Assembly: GCA_903835325.1 (NCBI GenBank)
Contig: CAILMU010000034.1
Span: 1 to 14,097, forward strand
DNA length: 14,097 nt
From: an uncultured Microcaldota archaeon
GTDB taxonomy: Archaea > Micrarchaeota > Micrarchaeia > Anstonellales > Bilamarchaeaceae
Reading direction: 5' to 3'
Below are positions 13,581-14,097 of the stretch, one piece after another; positions within the stretch are counted from its first letter, which is position 1, and the number at the start of each line of letters is the position of its first letter. A program made the position numbers and the translations under genes. Below the pieces are notes generated by a model. The model made no database searches. It saw nothing but the letters and a program-made list of their open reading frames with translations, and was not told the origin of the DNA.

Positions 13581-13847
13581 AAACTCAGAATTACATTAAA
13601 TAGCACTATTTAAATAGCAAAGCGTTCTCACTGATTTGAATGAAGTCGCTTGTTTTCCGGACATGTTTTTTCCTTATCTAGCTTTGCTAAAGTACTTTCC
13701 AGCCGCTTCGGATAGTTATACAAATCTATATCCGCCATACCATCACTTCCGGCGGACGGACTATATTTTACTTGATGCCAAATTTGGCATTGTAGCGTAA
13801 AACAGGCTTCAGACCTCTGATCAGTTCAGAGCGTTTGCTCCCTGCAA
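13581..13847. other. Gene-free stretch upstream of the Asp-box gene, with promoter and repeats
   Basis: The palindromic TATA sequence CTATTTAAATAG is at 13606-13617. TCCGCC / GGCGGA forms a hairpin around 13730-13757. ATGCCAAATTTGGCAT (13775-13790) is a perfect 16-bp palindrome. CTCTGA-tcagt-TCAGAG (13815-13831) forms a hairpin. CCTCTGATCAG (13814-13824) and GCTCCCTGCA (13837-13846) both recur in the stretch on the other side of the Asp-box gene (12164-12174 and 12119-12128). No gene is visible. Confidence 0.5.
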
Positions 13848-14096
13848 TCAATCTTTCTCAGATGAATTCGCCGCATCGCCGCCATCGGCTGCTTGGCTTG
13901 GGCAGCTCACATCGACACTGATGAACATCGATGCATTGTAATTTTGGCTTGAACTTGGACGCGAACCGGTAATCGAAGGAGCAGAGATCAGATACAACCG
14001 GCCCTCGAATTCCTTTTCTATCGTCTTTCCCTCCTGGATTTCGAAGGTCCCGAAGTCATATTCCCCATATGGTGTCGCATTCCCGCCGTTGGGCTG
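13848..14096 (-). CDS. C-terminal 82 residues of an unidentified protein (5' end outside window)
   Basis: An open frame on the - strand enters from the right edge and ends in TGA at 13848. The visible part is rich in Ser, Asn, Gly and acidic residues with alternating hydrophobics (YGEYDFGTFEIQEGK, EFEGRLYLIS, ASMFISVDVSCPSQ), which suggests a beta-rich, possibly extracellular domain, ending in a polar acidic tail. Too little is present to name a family. It lies upstream of, and codirectional with, the Asp-box gene, 267 bp away. Confidence 0.5.
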   Translation of the reverse strand, partial: QPNGGNATPYGEYDFGTFEIQEGKTIEKEFEGRLYLISAPSITGSRPSSSQNYNASMFISVDVSCPSQAADGGDAANSSEKD

Positions 14097-14097
14097 G

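Overview
The window looks archaeal. It has archaeal-type ribosomal and RNA polymerase genes (uS13, uS4, uS11, RpoD), aEF-1beta, an archaeal AspRS-like asparagine synthetase, Mre11, AT-rich TATA boxes with short or absent leaders, and two tRNA genes with introns in the anticodon loop. Missing domains, an isolated Mre11 and a cysteine-rich surface protein would fit a reduced-genome (DPANN-like) euryarchaeal lineage. That placement is an inference; nothing here fixes the taxon.

Region 1 (1-2580, + strand) is the 3' part of a reverse transcriptase gene whose motif 4 (GNLTSQ) and YVDD box resemble diversity-generating-retroelement RTs. The gene is broken twice: by a one-base frame change at a run of eight C, and by a 1.52-kb insertion. 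The insertion is bounded by a shared GAA and removing it restores an exact reading frame. It carries one unrecognised 307-aa gene, 1065-1988, plus several short direct and inverted repeats.

Region 2 (2659-6096, - strand) is a tRNA-Leu(GAG) gene and a translation/transcription operon read zinc ribbon - aEF-1beta - uS13 - uS4 - uS11 - RpoD. Spacing is tight, with an ATGA overlap at uS11/RpoD. Four of its products carry long Lys/Glu/Ala/Pro-rich tails, RpoD lacks the usual Fe-S cluster domain, and the zinc-ribbon protein has kept only two of four CxxC knuckles.

Region 3 (6186-9203) holds an intron-containing tRNA-Arg(GCG), a 370-bp gene-free stretch dense in strong hairpins (possible structured RNA), a four-helix membrane protein, a 590-aa membrane-anchored protein with 13 six-cysteine knottin-like modules, and an intron-containing tRNA-Ile(GAT).

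Region 4 (9281-11899) has an Lrp/AsnC regulator divergent from an archaeal asparagine synthetase (AsnA-like), with palindromes between them, followed by mre11 without an adjacent rad50.

Region 5 (11900-14097) has a repeat- and hairpin-rich gene-free stretch, a secreted Asp-box (sialidase/sortilin-like) beta-propeller gene on the - strand, a second gene-free stretch sharing repeats with the first, and the 3' end of an unidentified gene. A 19-bp motif set 7-8 bp upstream of a TATA-like sequence occurs three times (903, 2599, 12237) and is not explained by the gene calls.
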